Part shown: positions 17,145 to 25,338 of the stretch, piece by piece | Numbering within the stretch: the stretch's first letter is position 1 | Layout of the letters: the number at the start of each line of letters is the position of its first letter | Origin: Paenibacillus alginolyticus DSM 5050 = NBRC 15375 | GTDB taxonomy: Bacteria > Bacillota > Bacilli > Paenibacillales > NBRC-103111 | Assembly (NCBI RefSeq): GCF_000422905.1 | Contig: NZ_AUGY01000024.1 | Location: 27,734 to 91,733, forward strand | Direction: 5' to 3' | DNA: 64,000 bases | The notes under the pieces: generated by a model | Database searches by the model: none | Seen by the model: only the letters and a program-made list of their open reading frames with translations | What the model was told of the DNA's origin: nothing | Program-made: the position numbers and the translations under genes

Positions 17145-17170
17145 AAAAAACAGCCCTCGAAAAGGACTGT
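17145..17170 (-). terminator. Terminator after the 95-residue gene
   Basis: Minus strand ACAGTCC...GGGCTGT stem followed by T6, 15 bp after the stop of the gene at 17186. Confidence 0.8.
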
Positions 17171-17185
17171 GGCATGATTTCTGGA

Positions 17186-17473
17186 TTATGATGGCTCTGT
17201 ATATATGGGGCGTTCGCCCATTAGCGATTTATAGAAGTTATGTATCGCGGTTAAGTGATCCTTTGGAATCTCGACTAATTTTGGAGTGGTGCCATAGGGG
17301 TCTTTCACTCGTAGAATTTGTATCGTTTCGGTTGTGTCTTCAAAGGCAACATACATGTTTCCGCTATATTCAAAGAGCTTCTTGAATGAGCACTTTATCG
17401 TCTCATTATTTTCGTTTGCCATAATAAAGTCAACCGTTGCTTTTCTCCGTGTATTATCTTGTACGGTTGTCAT
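17186..17473 (-). CDS. Small hypothetical protein, possibly DUF1292-like
   Basis: The 95-residue product has the beta-rich rhythm CSFKKLFEYSGNMYVAFEDTTETIQILRVKD, vaguely like DUF1292/YrzB proteins (short acidic proteins with YVAL...E...IYR), but this is a weak resemblance. AGGTGA precedes the ATG by 4-5 nt. It is flanked by terminators on both sides (17145-17170 and 17500-17543), so it is probably an independent or attenuated unit. Confidence 0.55.
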   Translation of the reverse strand: MTTVQDNTRRKATVDFIMANENNETIKCSFKKLFEYSGNMYVAFEDTTETIQILRVKDPYGTTPKLVEIPKDHLTAIHNFYKSLMGERPIYTEPS

Positions 17474-17499
17474 AGGGTCACCTGTCTCTTCGGTGAAAT

Positions 17500-17543
17500 A
17501 AAAACAGGAAAAGGCTCGATTTACTTTCCATCAAGCCTTTTCC
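17500..17543 (-). terminator. Terminator between the winged-helix gene and the 95-residue gene
   Basis: Minus strand GGAAAAGGCTTGAT pairs with ATCGAGCCTTTTCC and is followed by a T-rich tract. It can end the 17558 gene or act as leader attenuator of 17473. Confidence 0.8.
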
Positions 17544-17557
17544 GATCTGAAATAGCC

Positions 17558-18724
17558 TCAATCTTCAAAGTCGTCATGGTCGTTTACACGCGATTCCGAG
17601 AAATACTCAGAAGCTCTCATGCCAGGTGCGTCTTCCAATAGGAACTTGATCGTGCTTGCCGTCATCTTCTTCTCGGAATTGTTGTATTCAAGGAAGGTAT
17701 CCCGGCTCATACCTGCCAATAACCGCTCGTCTGTAGTAAAGCGGAGCGGGACTTCAGGCATGTATTGTTCTGCGATGCGGCTAAGTAGAGGGATCCGGCT
17801 ATCGCCATCTGCGATCAACATAATGCGTGCGGGGCGCTTATGATCCGGAAGTTTAAGATAAACCTGCCGCAAACGCGCAAAGCGTTCAGCGGTTTTGCGG
17901 ATAAAATCTTTACTCGGGCGAAACACCTCTACCCAGAACTGGAGGAAGTCATTACGGTCCCGAATAACCTCGAAGGAGGCAACCGGAATATGGAACACGT
18001 TTTGATCGACGCGGATCACCGGCCGTCGCTGCCAAGAGATTAGGCGGTCAATTCGTACGAGATCGGTATACAATTCATTTGCCACAAGGTCAACGAAATA
18101 AGGAGTCATATCCGGGCCCTGGCCAGGACTGTACTCCACCGGGCGCGCCCATTGCTCTTCGTTTAATTTACGGTGGAACAAGATTTCTGCCGCATCTGCA
18201 CCTACTTTTGTCAGTATATAGGCAAGCGGCTTTTTCCGCTCGTCCTTGAGTGGGGTCGACCACCTATAGGCGCATATGATACCGCGACTGCGGCATCGTT
18301 TAATGAAATCAACGCCTGATCTTTCGCCAGGCTGAAGACCGGGGAATATAACCCGCTCCAGTTGCTTCCGGGTCATCGTCCTGTTCGTGGAAAGTACATC
18401 AACCAGCTTCAAGTCGTTCTTCGATACATCTGCACCATTAACTTGTGCATCCAGCCAGTAACGCCCATTTTGCAAGCCGAACTTCGGATCGTGGTACTCG
18501 ATGGTAGCATAAGGGTCGGAGAACATCCCGAACCGTGTTCCGTCCGGAAGAAGGAGCTCGTAAATATCGCTCCGACAAACGGAGTCAGTGTACGGATTCA
18601 GGTGCTCAGGCACCATCGGGGAGGAACGGGGGAACGATGTTTCTCGCTCCCCCGTTCCTCCCTTCGGACTCATCTCTTCGAAGCTGGTAAAATTACCTTG
18701 AGCCATAAGAATCGATTCGTCCAT
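17558..18724 (-). CDS. Winged-helix protein, replication-relaxation-like
   Basis: About 388 residues from ATG 18724 (weak ribosome site; starts at 18769 or 18733 cannot be excluded). Residues ~105-170 form a winged-helix region (MTRKQLERVIFPGL, FIKRCRSRGIICAYRW, AYILTKVGADAAEILF) similar to the replication-relaxation family of plasmid and conjugative-element proteins, which accompany relaxases. The C-terminal half is conserved-looking but unassigned. Codons for the N-terminus overlap the end of the S1-domain gene, and the coding sequence contains a very strong 19-position dyad (18619-18662). The 476-residue protein at 28370-29800 has a similar plan. Confidence 0.55.
   Translation of the reverse strand: MDESILMAQGNFTSFEEMSPKGGTGERETSFPRSSPMVPEHLNPYTDSVCRSDIYELLLPDGTRFGMFSDPYATIEYHDPKFGLQNGRYWLDAQVNGADVSKNDLKLVDVLSTNRTMTRKQLERVIFPGLQPGERSGVDFIKRCRSRGIICAYRWSTPLKDERKKPLAYILTKVGADAAEILFHRKLNEEQWARPVEYSPGQGPDMTPYFVDLVANELYTDLVRIDRLISWQRRPVIRVDQNVFHIPVASFEVIRDRNDFLQFWVEVFRPSKDFIRKTAERFARLRQVYLKLPDHKRPARIMLIADGDSRIPLLSRIAEQYMPEVPLRFTTDERLLAGMSRDTFLEYNNSEKKMTASTIKFLLEDAPGMRASEYFSESRVNDHDDFED
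18619..18662. repeat. Long inverted repeat inside the 5' part of the winged-helix gene
   Basis: The arms (18619-18637 and 18644-18662) pair at 18 of 19 positions around a 6-base loop and are very GC-rich. It lies in codons for the Gly/Arg/Ser-rich segment before MVPEHLNPY. It could hinder translation or be a small inserted palindrome. Confidence 0.8.
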
Positions 18725-19592
18725 AGCGGGCATTTTCCCGTTTTCTTGAATATTGGGGAACGAATGCAACTGCCTTCATGCGCCGACCCGCCGCATCGAT
18801 TTTCGCAATACGAACCCGAATGTTTTCGCCTTCTTTGAAGATGTGGTTTCCGCTGTAAGGAGGGAAGTTCGTACGAACGACAAGGCCCGGAGAATCCACC
18901 AACTCGACGAACATTCCGTGTTCCGGATGAATTTTCTTGATTGCACCGACGTATATACCGTTTACTTGGTAGTTGACAATATTGGTCCAAGGATCAGTCT
19001 GGAGTGTGCGGCTGTCGACCGTAATCTTGCCCTTTTGATCCTTGGTCGGACGGGTAACGTTTGTGATTTTCACCGGCAGCGTATCACCGATCTCGAATGC
19101 CTCGGTCAAATCCTCGTAGAACACATAACCGACTTCAGACCGGTTCAGCTCGTAAGGTATGCCCTCCACAAGCAAGAACAAGGTGTATTGATCGACACCG
19201 CGGACAAATGCTTCGAACACATGCCCTTCTTGGGCTTCCTTCCAAAAACGCTCTGCTCTCTTCTCAAGCGCTTTAGCACGGTTGGCAAGGAAAATACCCA
19301 CTGTTGCCGATTTGTCGATGATGACATCATCAACGATAAACTCCAGTTCTCGATCCAAGTAATACTGGATGCCGCGCAGATTATAGTTGTCAACATTAGA
19401 CTTCGGAAGGTAGCCGTAAACGCCGTTGAAATCAATTTTTAATACTTCTTCTTTGCTGTCGCCAAGTGCCTTGGTCTCAATACCGATCGTGTGACCAACC
19501 ATGATCCGGCCAGTGCGGTGTGCTTCCTTGATATCCGCCCAAGAGCGCATTGCCGGAGTAATACCAAACTCCTGAGAATTCTGACTCGACAT
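18693..19592 (-). CDS. S1-domain RNA-binding protein
   Basis: The 299-residue protein has three successive OB/S1-like units, roughly residues 28-95 (GRIMVGHTIGIETKAL...VLKIDFNGVYGYLPKSNV), 120-195 (EGHVFEAFVRGVDQYTLFLLVEGIPYELNRSEV) and 205-285 (VNGIYVGAIKKIHPEHGMFVELVDSPGLVVRTNF). A basic C-terminal tail (SRKRENARYGR) follows. S1 repeats bind single-stranded RNA. It is expressed from a strong promoter through a leader carrying an AAGCA-loop hairpin overlapping a terminator. An RNA-binding protein behind the same leader element as five other plasmid operons is a natural candidate for the trans-acting factor (inference). AAAGGTG precedes the ATG. Confidence 0.8.
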   Translation of the reverse strand: MSSQNSQEFGITPAMRSWADIKEAHRTGRIMVGHTIGIETKALGDSKEEVLKIDFNGVYGYLPKSNVDNYNLRGIQYYLDRELEFIVDDVIIDKSATVGIFLANRAKALEKRAERFWKEAQEGHVFEAFVRGVDQYTLFLLVEGIPYELNRSEVGYVFYEDLTEAFEIGDTLPVKITNVTRPTKDQKGKITVDSRTLQTDPWTNIVNYQVNGIYVGAIKKIHPEHGMFVELVDSPGLVVRTNFPPYSGNHIFKEGENIRVRIAKIDAAGRRMKAVAFVPQYSRKRENARYGRIDSYGSR

Positions 19593-19640
19593 GCAAAATC
19601 ACCTTTCCTTCGTGTTGATTTAGAGTTAGGTCCGGAACGC

Positions 19641-19684
19641 AAAAAAGCACCTGCGCATGGGGGTTCCCCAAATCGCAGGTGCTT
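19641..19684 (-). terminator. Leader terminator of the S1-domain gene
   Basis: Minus strand: AAGCACCTGCG pairs perfectly with CGCAGGTGCTT, followed by more T. Inner GGGGAACCCCC extends the hairpin. A 9-bp inverted repeat, GTCCGGAAC/GTTCCGGAC (19693-19701 and 19630-19638), flanks the whole structure. Confidence 0.85.
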
Positions 19685-19688
19685 CCTG
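19676..19688 (-). promoter_or_regulatory. AAGCA-loop hairpin in the S1-domain gene leader
   Basis: CAGG-AAGCA-CCTG. Its loop and 3' arm are the 5' arm of the terminator at 19641-19684, so the two structures exclude one another. Confidence 0.65.
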
Positions 19689-19719
19689 AGATGTTCCGGA
19701 CAATTTTTCACTTGAGTCC

Positions 19720-19748
19720 ATTGTAAAGCGAACCCGTCTTACTGTCAA
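19720..19748 (-). promoter_or_regulatory. Sigma-A promoter of the S1-domain gene
   Basis: TTGACA (19743-19748) and TACAAT (19720-19725) separated by exactly 17 nt on the minus strand. The -10 lies 31 nt before the AAGCA hairpin. Confidence 0.85.
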
Positions 19749-19835
19749 TTGATTGGTGTCGTTTTTGGAGCAACGAGATATCACTCTCGAGGCTCCTGAT
19801 ATTTTTTGGTGAATGAAACATGATTTTGTTACCAC

Positions 19836-20201
19836 TCAATCCTTTTTTCCAGTTTTCCAATAGTAGCTCCCTGGTACACGGTCATAAAGCGTTTGTTCTC
19901 CCTTATTGAATATCCAGGTCTCAGCTCTCCGAATAAATACATCCATGAATATGTTGCCAAAGAATTTACGTGATTTCACTTCATCACCGCACATGATTTC
20001 GTATATCGGTAAAAACACAGTGTTATTCCAATCCGCTCCTGGCACCCAACTTGAATAATGAATATCCTTATTGTAAATCTCTTCATCCAGTCTTTTATAA
20101 ATGGCATCTAGTGCTTCTGGGTCCATCCTTCTTTTCCAGGTTTCAAATTGCTGATAATGAAACACGTACCGAATTGGCTTTCCCTCCACTGTGAATAGCA
20201 T
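19836..20201 (-). CDS. Hypothetical protein
   Basis: 121 residues, aromatic-rich (YVFHYQQFETWKRRM, IHYSSWVPGADWNNTVFLPIYEIM, FFGNIFMDVFIRRAETWIF). AAAGGAG sits 6 nt before the ATG, and codon use looks normal, so it is probably real. I do not recognise it. It stands alone between a terminator at 20325-20355 and the S1-domain promoter. Confidence 0.6.
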   Translation of the reverse strand: MLFTVEGKPIRYVFHYQQFETWKRRMDPEALDAIYKRLDEEIYNKDIHYSSWVPGADWNNTVFLPIYEIMCGDEVKSRKFFGNIFMDVFIRRAETWIFNKGEQTLYDRVPGSYYWKTGKKD

Positions 20202-20324
20202 ATAATTCTCCTTTCGGTGAGGACGTTCACTCTCCCCCCTCTACAAACGTTTCAATTCCCCCTTTAAAGCCGCGTTTTCACAGAATATAAATTCAAATAT
20301 TAATACTAATGTTTATATGTAAAT

Positions 20325-20355
20325 AAAAAGATCACCTGCTTATGCAAATGATCTT
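20325..20355 (-). terminator. Terminator after the 62-residue gene
   Basis: Minus strand AAGATCA...TGATCTT with inner TGC/GCA, followed by T5. Confidence 0.75.
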
Positions 20356-20382
20356 CGTATCTGTAAATCCCAAGGCCAAACG

Positions 20383-20574
20383 TTACTTAATTTTTTTGAT
20401 ATTAGGTTTAGCGGCTTCTTGGTTCATTTCATCAATTACATTTGCTACCTTTCCAGCAAATTTCATGTGATGCTCGTTCCATCCGCCGTTATTACTGATT
20501 GTATGTGCCCAAGCGGCTGCCCCTCCTATCCATCTTTTCCCATTCCAAAATTTTGGTCCATTTGTGTTAAACAT
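20383..20574 (-). CDS. Small hypothetical protein
   Basis: About 63 residues from ATG 20574, with AGGAGG 9 nt upstream inside the end of the preceding gene (overlap of 8 bp). It reads MFNTNGPKFWNGKRWIGGAAAWAHTIS and has a Lys-rich C-terminus. Overlap suggests translational coupling to the zinc-finger gene. No family recognised. Confidence 0.6.
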   Translation of the reverse strand: MFNTNGPKFWNGKRWIGGAAAWAHTISNNGGWNEHHMKFAGKVANVIDEMNQEAAKPNIKKIK

Positions 20575-21334
20575 AGCTTGCATCCTCCTCAAGAGTTTTT
20601 GCCACACTTCTTAATACTTTTTCTTGTTTTCCTTTGCGGTCCCTCACCTTTTTGGCCAACACTTTACAACTGTCAAATTCACCAGGACGCGCTTCTTTAT
20701 GATATTTAAATTTTTTCGCCCTTTGTTGGGGAGTTAAATCTTCTATAAATTCCTGACAATGATCGCACCTAACAGGTCCTAAGGGCTCCCCTTTCATATA
20801 ATTAAGTAGTTCTGAGTAAATAAAATTTTCAAAAGAAGTGTGTTGTAGTTGTAATTTAAATATTGGATCTCTACCTCTATAAAGCGTTGGGGATGTGTCA
20901 AAAACATAAGTGATTTTTTCTAGCTTGTTGTTTAGCTCGAGAGTCCTTTCTCCAACAGGGCCGCCAATGTAAGTAAAGTTTGTTATTTTTCCCGTTTGGT
21001 CCAATTCATCCTGCATGATACGTAACTTTTTGTTTGCTTTGGAAAATTCATTTAGATACATCCTTACATCCTCTTGCACCTTAATTATTTGGATTCGTTT
21101 TCCATAGAGAAAATTAATAATTTTTTCAACAGGATACTCTTCTGGTAAAATGCAAGTTTGCAGCCACAATTCAGCTTCTTCATCATTACAGCGGTTAGCA
21201 AGTTGTTCGATCAATGTCATTAGCTTACTTTGATCTGTTTCAAGTAAATTATCCGTTAGATAAGAAACCTGCTTAATATTATTAAAATTAATTTGTGAGA
21301 ACAAAAGAATAAACCACTTTTTGCCATTTTCCAC
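20567..21334 (-). CDS. Hypothetical protein with C-terminal CGNR-like zinc finger
   Basis: 255 residues. The C-terminal part has CDHCQEFIEDLTPQQRAKKFKYHKEARPGEFDSC followed by a basic KKVRDRKGKQEKV run. This is a CxxC...C arrangement like the CGNR or DUF6076-type treble clefts that bind nucleic acid. The N-terminal part is helical and unassigned. Its leader carries a perfect 13-bp hairpin with a T run (21376-21417), again placing a terminator between promoter and start codon. Function unknown. Confidence 0.65.
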   Translation of the reverse strand: MENGKKWFILLFSQINFNNIKQVSYLTDNLLETDQSKLMTLIEQLANRCNDEEAELWLQTCILPEEYPVEKIINFLYGKRIQIIKVQEDVRMYLNEFSKANKKLRIMQDELDQTGKITNFTYIGGPVGERTLELNNKLEKITYVFDTSPTLYRGRDPIFKLQLQHTSFENFIYSELLNYMKGEPLGPVRCDHCQEFIEDLTPQQRAKKFKYHKEARPGEFDSCKVLAKKVRDRKGKQEKVLRSVAKTLEEDASYV

Positions 21335-21375
21335 TTATTTAGCACCACCTGACTTTTATTAATCTAAGTATAAAC

Positions 21376-21417
21376 AAAAATAATTCCACCTAATAGAACG
21401 AGCTTTAGGTGGAATTA
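21376..21417 (-). terminator. Leader terminator of the zinc-finger gene
   Basis: Minus strand TAATTCCACCTAA pairs perfectly with TTAGGTGGAATTA and is followed by T5. No minus-strand gene ends nearby (the coupling ATPase has its own terminator at 21821-21851), so this looks like a leader attenuator. No AAGCA loop. Confidence 0.75.
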
Positions 21418-21820
21418 CCATATTTTGAGATAATCGCGTTATCCCTATGGTTTTGATAATTGGTATTTTAGCAACCATGTTATATCTACCCATTCAGATG
21501 TTTGTGGAGGGCACATAGAATGTGATAATGCCTCTAAGAACTGTATGGACGGTGATAAACAATGCAGCCGGTACGGATTTTAAATAAATCCCTTGAAAAA
21601 AGTAAGAATATCTCAGATGTATCCAAATAAATATACAGGTTACTTCATTGGTGAAGCGTTAATGTGTGGAAATACCAATAAACAACCATGTGTACCTGAC
21701 AATAGATTTACTACGTTTTAGATTAGGTTGTGATAATCCTTCATTTCGCAGTCTTATTTTTTAGATATATGCTTCATAATGTAGGTTACTACCTTCCCTT
21801 CCTTCTCAGTTGTCACATAC
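21418..21820. other. Intergenic region with short cysteine-containing open readings
   Basis: No supported gene. Plus-strand readings such as GGHIECDNASKNCMDGDKQC (no start, near 21505-21585) and a 34-codon frame at about 21619 with two Cys look peptide-like but lack ribosome sites. They could be relics of a decayed gene. Confidence 0.3.
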
Positions 21821-21851
21821 AAAAACCGTGCCCTCTTGGACACGGTTTTTT
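21821..21851. terminator. Bidirectional terminator after the coupling ATPase
   Basis: AAAAACCGTGCCC...GGACACGGTTTTTT, a stem with A/T runs on both sides, directly after the stop at 21854. Confidence 0.85.
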
Positions 21852-21853
21852 CG

Positions 21854-24805
21854 TTACATATCATCGTCCTTGTAGCCAGCGACTTTCTGAATGCTGTCAT
21901 TGGCATACTGCTTTTGTTTGTCGGTGGTCTGCCTGTCTGACGCAGCAAGATCATCAAGGAGATCTTCGAAGATACTGCTTTCCGGTTTCGGTGGATGCGC
22001 AGACGCCTGTTCCGCTGATTTCGTCTCCGAACCTGTAGCGGGGACGGAGCCACTTAACGGAGAGACGGTACCAGTTCCAGCGAGGTTATCGTGCACCGAC
22101 TTCACCAGAGCATCGATGTCGTCCGGGATGGAGTGAGTTTGCTTCAGAATCTCGTCGTCCCGCTGCTGTTGGTTGACGGCCGGATGATCTGGGGCGGTAG
22201 GTGAGCCAGACCCCTCCTTCGTTGCTCCTTGATGTGTAGGTAATTCACCAGACACATCGTTCTCTGTGTTCGGATCCGGCCAGAAGAGCGTGCTGTCATC
22301 ATCGTCCCCTTCCAGCGACGAGCCGTCATCTTCTCCTTTTACTGGAGCGGATTTATGTGGAGAAGAAGTTGCGGCTGCTTCCTTCATGCTCTCCTGCACC
22401 TGTTGCTTTGAGGATTCAACTTCTGTTTGAGAGACTCCCTTCGATTTTGGCGTTTCTGCATTCACTCCCGCTTCCACAGAAGCATCATCTTGCTTGTTAT
22501 CCTCAAGCTGGCGGACTAAATAGGAAAGCTGATTGATATTCCCCTTGAACGACAGGGGCTTGTAGTTTTTTGTGGCGAGCTCGATCCTGCCGATATCGAT
22601 GAACCGCTTCATAAACTTGGTTTCATCTACGAATTTTCCGTATGCATGAGTTGCTGGCTTAATGCTGCCGTCCTTACCGACAAGCTCAACGATAAAGTTT
22701 TTGAACGTCAGCTCTTTGATCTTTGTCGGCGTAAACCGAGGCTCGAGCTTGCGAGCTGTGTTATACCGAAGCCCCCGAGATTGATTCGGCATGCTAATCG
22801 GTGTGACCGACTCGTTCATGGATTCCTCTAAAACATACTCTTCACCGAATGACTTACTGAAGTATTCATTATCCTTAAACTCTCCGCGACCAAACACCGT
22901 TTTGTTGGAGGCATTGGATAGAATGACCTCATCGTAGCCGGCCTTGACGCCCCTTAGCTGTCCCAGGTTCTGAATTGCAATGAGCGTACCAACCTTGAAA
23001 GAACGACCGAGTGTAAGCAATCGTTGGAACGCATCGTTGATGTATAGCGGGAACTCGTCGATCGTGAAGAAAATTGGAATCCGCTTATGCCCATTTTCCT
23101 CCGGCGGGCGCCGGAATATAGCAGATTGCATCTGCCGAATGATGAACTGGCCAAACATGAGGCTGAGTTCTTCGAGCTCCGCCAAAGCGCTGTTGTACAG
23201 AAGGATGCCGCCATCTTTCAGGAAGGAATCAAGGTCAAGGGTTTCCTGCCCGTCATTCGACACAAGTAGCTGACTGAGCATGGCATTCATGCTAATATCC
23301 GTCACGTACTTTTTTGCTCCGCCGATAAACTTGTCCTTCTTGTTCAGAACCACTTGTTTGCCTGCATGCTTATGCCCCTGCTGATACAGGACAGGAAGCT
23401 GGCCCCCTTCCTTGTCTTTCATGACGACATACTCCAATACGTCATTCTCGAAGTAGTTGCAGACGCGATCGTAACGATCCAGCAGATTTCGTTCATCTGG
23501 CGTAATCACTGGGTTTTCCAAGTTGCGGTCTATCCATTTGCGCACATCCTCGGTCATATCCGCAAGGAAGCGGGGTTCGGTATACATGCGCTGAAGGTGA
23601 GTAATAAAGTTGAACTGGTTGCCGTGGCGGATCTTTCCGAGCATAACATAAGCGGCCGCCGTTTCACCTTGTTGGTCCTTAAAGAAGGTATCCTGGTCAC
23701 CGGTCAAAGCATCGAGGACACCGCGCCATGTTTCGGCAGCTACCTCGAGCGGGCCAGCCAGCGGGTTGAACCGAACCGACTTAACCAAGTCTGTAGGGTC
23801 AACCACTTTGATTTTACTCTTCGGAATACCGAGCTTATCAGCCATCTTTTCCACGTCCCGAATCAAATCGGATTTAGGCTCAAGCACCACGATCCCCATC
23901 TTGTGTCCGCGGGCAATTCGGATCAAATCCTGAACGATTCGGATGAGGATGGCTGTACTCGTTTTCCCGCTTCCTGTTGCTCCTACGACGAGCTCGTGGA
24001 GAAATCGGGAGGTTTCAGACAGCACGATAGGTTTATTTGTTTTCTTATCCCATCCGACCACCACATCGCACATCTTATTTCGGAGTGAGAACGACTGGTC
24101 CGAGAGAAAGGAAAATTCCCACATATAGAAACGCTTCCTGAAGTCCTCGTTCTTGTAGAACTCCCTGGCGATATGGAACGCGACAATTAGGCAAATGACA
24201 ACCGGCAGAGTCATAAGAAAATTAACGAAGCCAACCATGCTCGTAATCTTCAAATAAGGCTCGTTCTCGACATGAATCATCGAAAAGTAATCGAAAGTGA
24301 ACGTGTGGATGTACCAGGCGAATAAGCCGCAGTACATGAGGGACATGTGAACGAATGAAATGATCAAAGTATACTTACGGCCCCGCTCCGACGTGTAGGA
24401 AAGAATCGTCTTATGCCCACGCTGGATCGGCTGCGTGACGGTGGAATAGCACCATACCAAGTAGCAAATGAAGGTGCAGCACAGCCAGAGGAGCGGGCGT
24501 TGATCGAGCGGCAAGTACAGAACGCCAAGAACCTTTGATATCCAATCCAAATGTCCCGGAAGTAATCGAGCAATCGCATCCGGGCCACTTGCAGCCTGAT
24601 TAAACTGTTTGACGTATAGCATCGCAGAAGAAACTGCGACAACGGTATTCATAAGGATGAACAGGGATACTAGGCCGGTGTGAAAATAGAGGCGGTACAG
24701 TTCCATTACTCGTTCCCGCGTATCCACCCAAACCTTCTGCCCGTAAGCAGGTAGCAACCCTTTTCCGAACTGATGTTCCTCGTTCATATAGATTTCCTTA
24801 GACAA
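21854..24805 (-). CDS. VirD4/TraG-like conjugation coupling ATPase
   Basis: 983 residues from a TTG with AAAGGTG 10 nt upstream (ATG six codons in is an alternative). Four membrane segments occupy roughly residues 35-60, 105-121, 140-165 and 185-210. The motor domain has Walker A GATGSGKTS (about residue 280) and Walker B IFFTIDEF (about residue 583), plus TLIAIQNLGQLRG and NKTVFGRGEF motifs of the TraG/TraD family. Residues ~745-983 are a disordered, acidic, Ser/Thr-rich tail. Coupling proteins hand the relaxase-DNA complex to a type IV secretion channel. No VirB4/VirB6-type channel genes are in this window, so the channel must lie elsewhere. The two-gene unit begins at the AAGCA leader near 25.1 kb. 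Confidence 0.85.
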   Translation of the reverse strand: MSKEIYMNEEHQFGKGLLPAYGQKVWVDTRERVMELYRLYFHTGLVSLFILMNTVVAVSSAMLYVKQFNQAASGPDAIARLLPGHLDWISKVLGVLYLPLDQRPLLWLCCTFICYLVWCYSTVTQPIQRGHKTILSYTSERGRKYTLIISFVHMSLMYCGLFAWYIHTFTFDYFSMIHVENEPYLKITSMVGFVNFLMTLPVVICLIVAFHIAREFYKNEDFRKRFYMWEFSFLSDQSFSLRNKMCDVVVGWDKKTNKPIVLSETSRFLHELVVGATGSGKTSTAILIRIVQDLIRIARGHKMGIVVLEPKSDLIRDVEKMADKLGIPKSKIKVVDPTDLVKSVRFNPLAGPLEVAAETWRGVLDALTGDQDTFFKDQQGETAAAYVMLGKIRHGNQFNFITHLQRMYTEPRFLADMTEDVRKWIDRNLENPVITPDERNLLDRYDRVCNYFENDVLEYVVMKDKEGGQLPVLYQQGHKHAGKQVVLNKKDKFIGGAKKYVTDISMNAMLSQLLVSNDGQETLDLDSFLKDGGILLYNSALAELEELSLMFGQFIIRQMQSAIFRRPPEENGHKRIPIFFTIDEFPLYINDAFQRLLTLGRSFKVGTLIAIQNLGQLRGVKAGYDEVILSNASNKTVFGRGEFKDNEYFSKSFGEEYVLEESMNESVTPISMPNQSRGLRYNTARKLEPRFTPTKIKELTFKNFIVELVGKDGSIKPATHAYGKFVDETKFMKRFIDIGRIELATKNYKPLSFKGNINQLSYLVRQLEDNKQDDASVEAGVNAETPKSKGVSQTEVESSKQQVQESMKEAAATSSPHKSAPVKGEDDGSSLEGDDDDSTLFWPDPNTENDVSGELPTHQGATKEGSGSPTAPDHPAVNQQQRDDEILKQTHSIPDDIDALVKSVHDNLAGTGTVSPLSGSVPATGSETKSAEQASAHPPKPESSIFEDLLDDLAASDRQTTDKQKQYANDSIQKVAGYKDDDM

Positions 24806-24845
24806 TAAGCTTCAACACCTTTCGAAACCCTCTCCTTGTTCTAAA

Positions 24846-24983
24846 TCACATGATAAGATGGCTGCCACTGTTTGTCGGTAACGGAGCGCAAGCACATTTG
24901 CGAACTTCAACTCCGGAGACAGCAACAAAGATAATCCAGGTAATGCCCGCCAGAAGGACGGACAGTTTGAGTAGTCTCATCAT
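24846..24983 (-). CDS. Small membrane protein upstream of the coupling ATPase
   Basis: 45 residues from ATG 24983 (or the adjacent ATG 24980), with a GGGGGG purine stretch 11 nt upstream. One hydrophobic span (LLKLSVLLAGITWIIFVAVSG) precedes a Cys/Lys-containing tail. Being the first gene after the AAGCA leader and 41 bp before the coupling ATPase, it may be a small accessory subunit. A longer frame from 25034 would run into the leader terminator and is not believed. Confidence 0.55.
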   Translation of the reverse strand: MMRLLKLSVLLAGITWIIFVAVSGVEVRKCACAPLPTNSGSHLIM

Positions 24984-25024
24984 TTCGATAGAATCCCCCC
25001 TCTCCAATACCGCAAAGCGGAAAC

Positions 25025-25066
25025 AAAAAAGCACCTACTAAGGCCCTTGAGCCAAAGTAAGTGCTT
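25025..25066 (-). terminator. Leader terminator of the coupling-ATPase unit
   Basis: Minus strand: AAGCACTTACTTTGG pairs imperfectly with CCTTAGTAGGTGCTT, followed by T6. It lies between a strong promoter and the first gene. Confidence 0.8.
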
Positions 25067-25072
25067 CTTACT
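25056..25072 (-). promoter_or_regulatory. AAGCA-loop hairpin in the coupling-ATPase leader
   Basis: AGTAAG-AAGCA-CTTACT, a perfect 6-bp stem. Its 3' arm is needed for the overlapping terminator. Confidence 0.65.
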
Positions 25073-25102
25073 CGCGTGAGTTATATGTAATTGCATAACC
25101 CG

Positions 25103-25131
25103 ATTATAACCGATTAACCATGAGGTAACAA
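25103..25131 (-). promoter_or_regulatory. Sigma-A promoter of the coupling-ATPase unit
   Basis: TTGTTA (25126-25131), 17 nt, TATAAT (25103-25108) on the minus strand; 30 nt before the AAGCA hairpin. Confidence 0.85.
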
Positions 25132-25259
25132 TCACCCCTTCGTTCGGTTTAAGTTGGAGCGGGATGCTTGACGGACTTCAAATAAGGGGTATGCAAAAAT
25201 GCCTCGATTTTAAGCTTGTTCTATACTAGAAATACAAAGAAGAAAGGAGTTGAGCGACG

Positions 25260-25322
25260 ATGATGTTCATCCTCGTAGTGACTTTTATAATTGGTATGAT
25301 GTCTGTAGCAGCCGATAACTAA
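25260..25322 (+). CDS. 20-residue hydrophobic peptide
   Basis: AAAGGAG precedes ATG 25260 by 10 nt. The peptide MMFILVVTFIIGMMSVAADN is almost entirely hydrophobic. A TATACT at 25222-25227 could be its -10. It could be a tiny membrane protein or leader peptide. Low certainty because of size. Confidence 0.4.
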   Translation: MMFILVVTFIIGMMSVAADN

Positions 25323-25338
25323 TCATAGGGGGAAGACT

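Noticed and set aside
21447..21725. Cysteine-rich peptide (bacteriocin-like) gene
   Set aside because: The cysteine-containing frame near 21505-21585 has no start codon or ribosome site; a relic cannot be excluded but a gene is not supported.
24846..25034. 62-residue reading from ATG 25034
   Set aside because: It would include the leader terminator's downstream bases and lacks a ribosome site; the ATG at 24983 is preferred.
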